This document shows positions 63,052-64,000 of a stretch of 64,000 bases of DNA, in pieces; the stretch's first letter is position 1, and every line of letters starts with the position of its first letter. Position numbers and translations under genes: made by a program. Source of the stretch: an uncultured Aquimarina sp. Its GTDB lineage: Bacteria; Bacteroidota; Bacteroidia; Flavobacteriales; Flavobacteriaceae. Below the pieces are notes generated by a model. It did no database searches and was not told where the DNA came from. It saw only the letters and a list, made by a program, of their open reading frames with translations. The DNA lies in assembly GCA_947500845.1 (NCBI GenBank), contig CANMTP010000008.1, positions 140,079 to 204,078 of the forward strand, written 5' to 3'.

Positions 63052-63414
63052 ATGGATTATTGCAAAATAATGATTATGGGTCTTTTGATAACAATGGCTT
63101 CTTATACTGGATGTAAAAGCCAAGGTGAAAAAGCAGTAAACAATAAAAAAATGGAAACCAAGAAAACCATAGAAGAAACAAAGGAATACATAGGGATGTG
63201 GGTAACCGAAGACAATCACGTACGCCACAATTTATTGCCCGATGGCCGTTACGATGAAGCTCGTGGCGATACAGAAAGTGCCTATCAAGGTCAATACTGG
63301 ATTAAGGGAAATCATATCGAATATAAAGACGATACCGGCTTCACTGCAGACGGCGATTTTAAAGACGGTATACTATACCACGGTGGAATGATTTTATATA
63401 AAAAAGAAGATTAA
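63052..63414 (+). CDS. Atu4866-domain protein, secreted
   Basis: 120 residues. A hydrophobic leader with MGLLITMASYTGCKSQG gives a lipobox at Cys20, so a lipoprotein. The rest fits the Atu4866 domain almost throughout: MWVTEDNHVRHNLLPDGRYDEARG, ESAYQGQYWIKGNHIEYKDDTGFTADGDF and LYHGGMILY. Function unknown; in other genomes it lies beside SDR and NTF2-like genes, as here. Its stop and the start of the next gene overlap by 1 bp, so coupled. Confidence 0.88.
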   Translation: MDYCKIMIMGLLITMASYTGCKSQGEKAVNNKKMETKKTIEETKEYIGMWVTEDNHVRHNLLPDGRYDEARGDTESAYQGQYWIKGNHIEYKDDTGFTADGDFKDGILYHGGMILYKKED

Positions 63415-63911
63415 TGAAAATAAAAGGAATCATACTAATAATGGTATTGTCCTTCTTTTCTTGCAAGCAAAGAAGTGAAAATAGCATTGATAAAACGAAC
63501 AAAAGTTCAGTAGCAAAACAAACATCAAGAAATCACAACATTGTTCAAAAAGTGGTAGAGGATTGGATTTCGGGTGAAGGTAGCTTCTTTGACTTACTGG
63601 ATGACGATATGCTTTGGCGAGTTACGGGCAATGCGCCCTATTCCGGTGTTTATAAAGGCAAAAAGGAATTTATGGACAAAGCCGTCATTCCTATTAACAA
63701 ATTTCTATCCACCAACCTAAAGCCTGAACTTATTGATATTAATGCATCCGAAGACATTGTGTGGTTCCAATGGAAAGGTAAAGCAAAGGCTGTTGATGGT
63801 GATGAGTATATCAATGAATATGCCTGGAAATTGAAGTTTGACAATAGCGGTAAAATTGTTCAGGTCGATGCCTTTCTCGATACTTATACTTTAGCAGAAT
63901 TAGTGGAATAA
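63414..63911 (+). CDS. NTF2/SnoaL-like lipoprotein
   Basis: 165 residues. Signal peptide with lipobox (LSFFSCKQR, Cys17). From about residue 40 the SnoaL-like cone fold is clear: VVEDWISGEGSFFDLLDDDMLWRVTGNAPYSGVYKGKKEFMDKAV and the closing YAWKLKFDNSGKIVQVDAFLDTY. Such proteins bind or isomerise small hydrophobic ligands. Its start codon overlaps the stop of the Atu4866 gene by 1 bp, and the SDR lies just before, so the three may share one pathway. Confidence 0.87.
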   Translation: MKIKGIILIMVLSFFSCKQRSENSIDKTNKSSVAKQTSRNHNIVQKVVEDWISGEGSFFDLLDDDMLWRVTGNAPYSGVYKGKKEFMDKAVIPINKFLSTNLKPELIDINASEDIVWFQWKGKAKAVDGDEYINEYAWKLKFDNSGKIVQVDAFLDTYTLAELVE

Positions 63912-64000
63912 GAACAACCTAAATAACGTGAGTTCGGTTTAAGGCTTACCCAATTCTTTGTAGGTTATCTATATTGATATTTGGTTTAGTTGGGTAAAAG

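Noticed and set aside
56661..64000. Prophage
   Set aside because: No capsid, tail, terminase or lysis genes; cargo is regulatory and metabolic.

Overview
This window is low-GC chromosomal DNA from a marine-type member of the Flavobacteriaceae (Bacteroidota); an Aquimarina-like genus would fit but is not proven. The signs are a type IX secretion (Por) sorting domain, several lipoproteins with Cys-Ser-Asp-rich starts, Bacteroidota-type promoters (TTG about 20 bp before TAnnTTTG), a DnaE fused to an exonuclease domain, an S16 protein with an Ala/Glu-rich tail, and a mevalonate-pathway cluster. There are no rRNA genes and no CRISPR. One tRNA gene (Asp) is present.

Layout. 1-6 kb: the 5' part of a large secreted lipase-like protein, then four tandem DUF6252-type lipoproteins whose ends are shared and whose middles differ. 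6-13 kb: small accessory genes (a beta-hydroxyacid dehydrogenase, an azoreductase, secreted proteins and lipoproteins, two small membrane proteins), separated by MITE-like palindromic elements; one element supplies the last codons of a gene and another ends two bases before a start codon. 12.7-13.8 kb: a frameshifted DUF6261 gene and a 42-bp tandem repeat array. 14-15.8 kb: two genes, a five-helix membrane protein and a PD-(D/E)XK nuclease-like protein, bordered by attC-like inverted repeats as in integron cassettes. 16-24 kb: cell-envelope genes (serine hydrolase, HTH membrane regulator, beta-barrels, Omp85 protein, GH113-like hydrolase, DUF547). 24-31.5 kb: an FAD oxidoreductase, a membrane polyferredoxin, a MORN-type protein and three glycosyltransferases, all in one direction. 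31.5-56.5 kb: mostly housekeeping genes, including rluB, nitrilase, mevalonate/isoprenoid genes, tspO, acyl-CoA dehydrogenase, trmN6, rimM-rpsP, dnaE, a seven-heme cytochrome, trxA and DUF58. A + strand, multi-hairpin, terminator-ended stretch at 42.3-42.58 kb looks like an unassigned non-coding RNA.

56.6 kb to the end is a likely integrative island. It starts at tRNA-Asp with a tyrosine recombinase and carries a TetR regulator with two matching operators, a thioredoxin-reductase-like flavoprotein, an AraC regulator, a DUF2652 protein, an SDR oxidoreductase, an Atu4866-domain protein and an NTF2-like lipoprotein. Its far end lies outside the window.

Working together: mvaD, mevalonate kinase and a UbiA prenyltransferase form an isoprenoid/lipid operon; rpsP and rimM form a ribosome operon; the 24-31.5 kb genes may couple membrane redox chemistry to lipid-linked sugar transfer (inference). 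The most unusual signals are the attC-like cassettes, the candidate RNA, the MITE-like elements, the mosaic lipoprotein array and the 14-codon repeat array.
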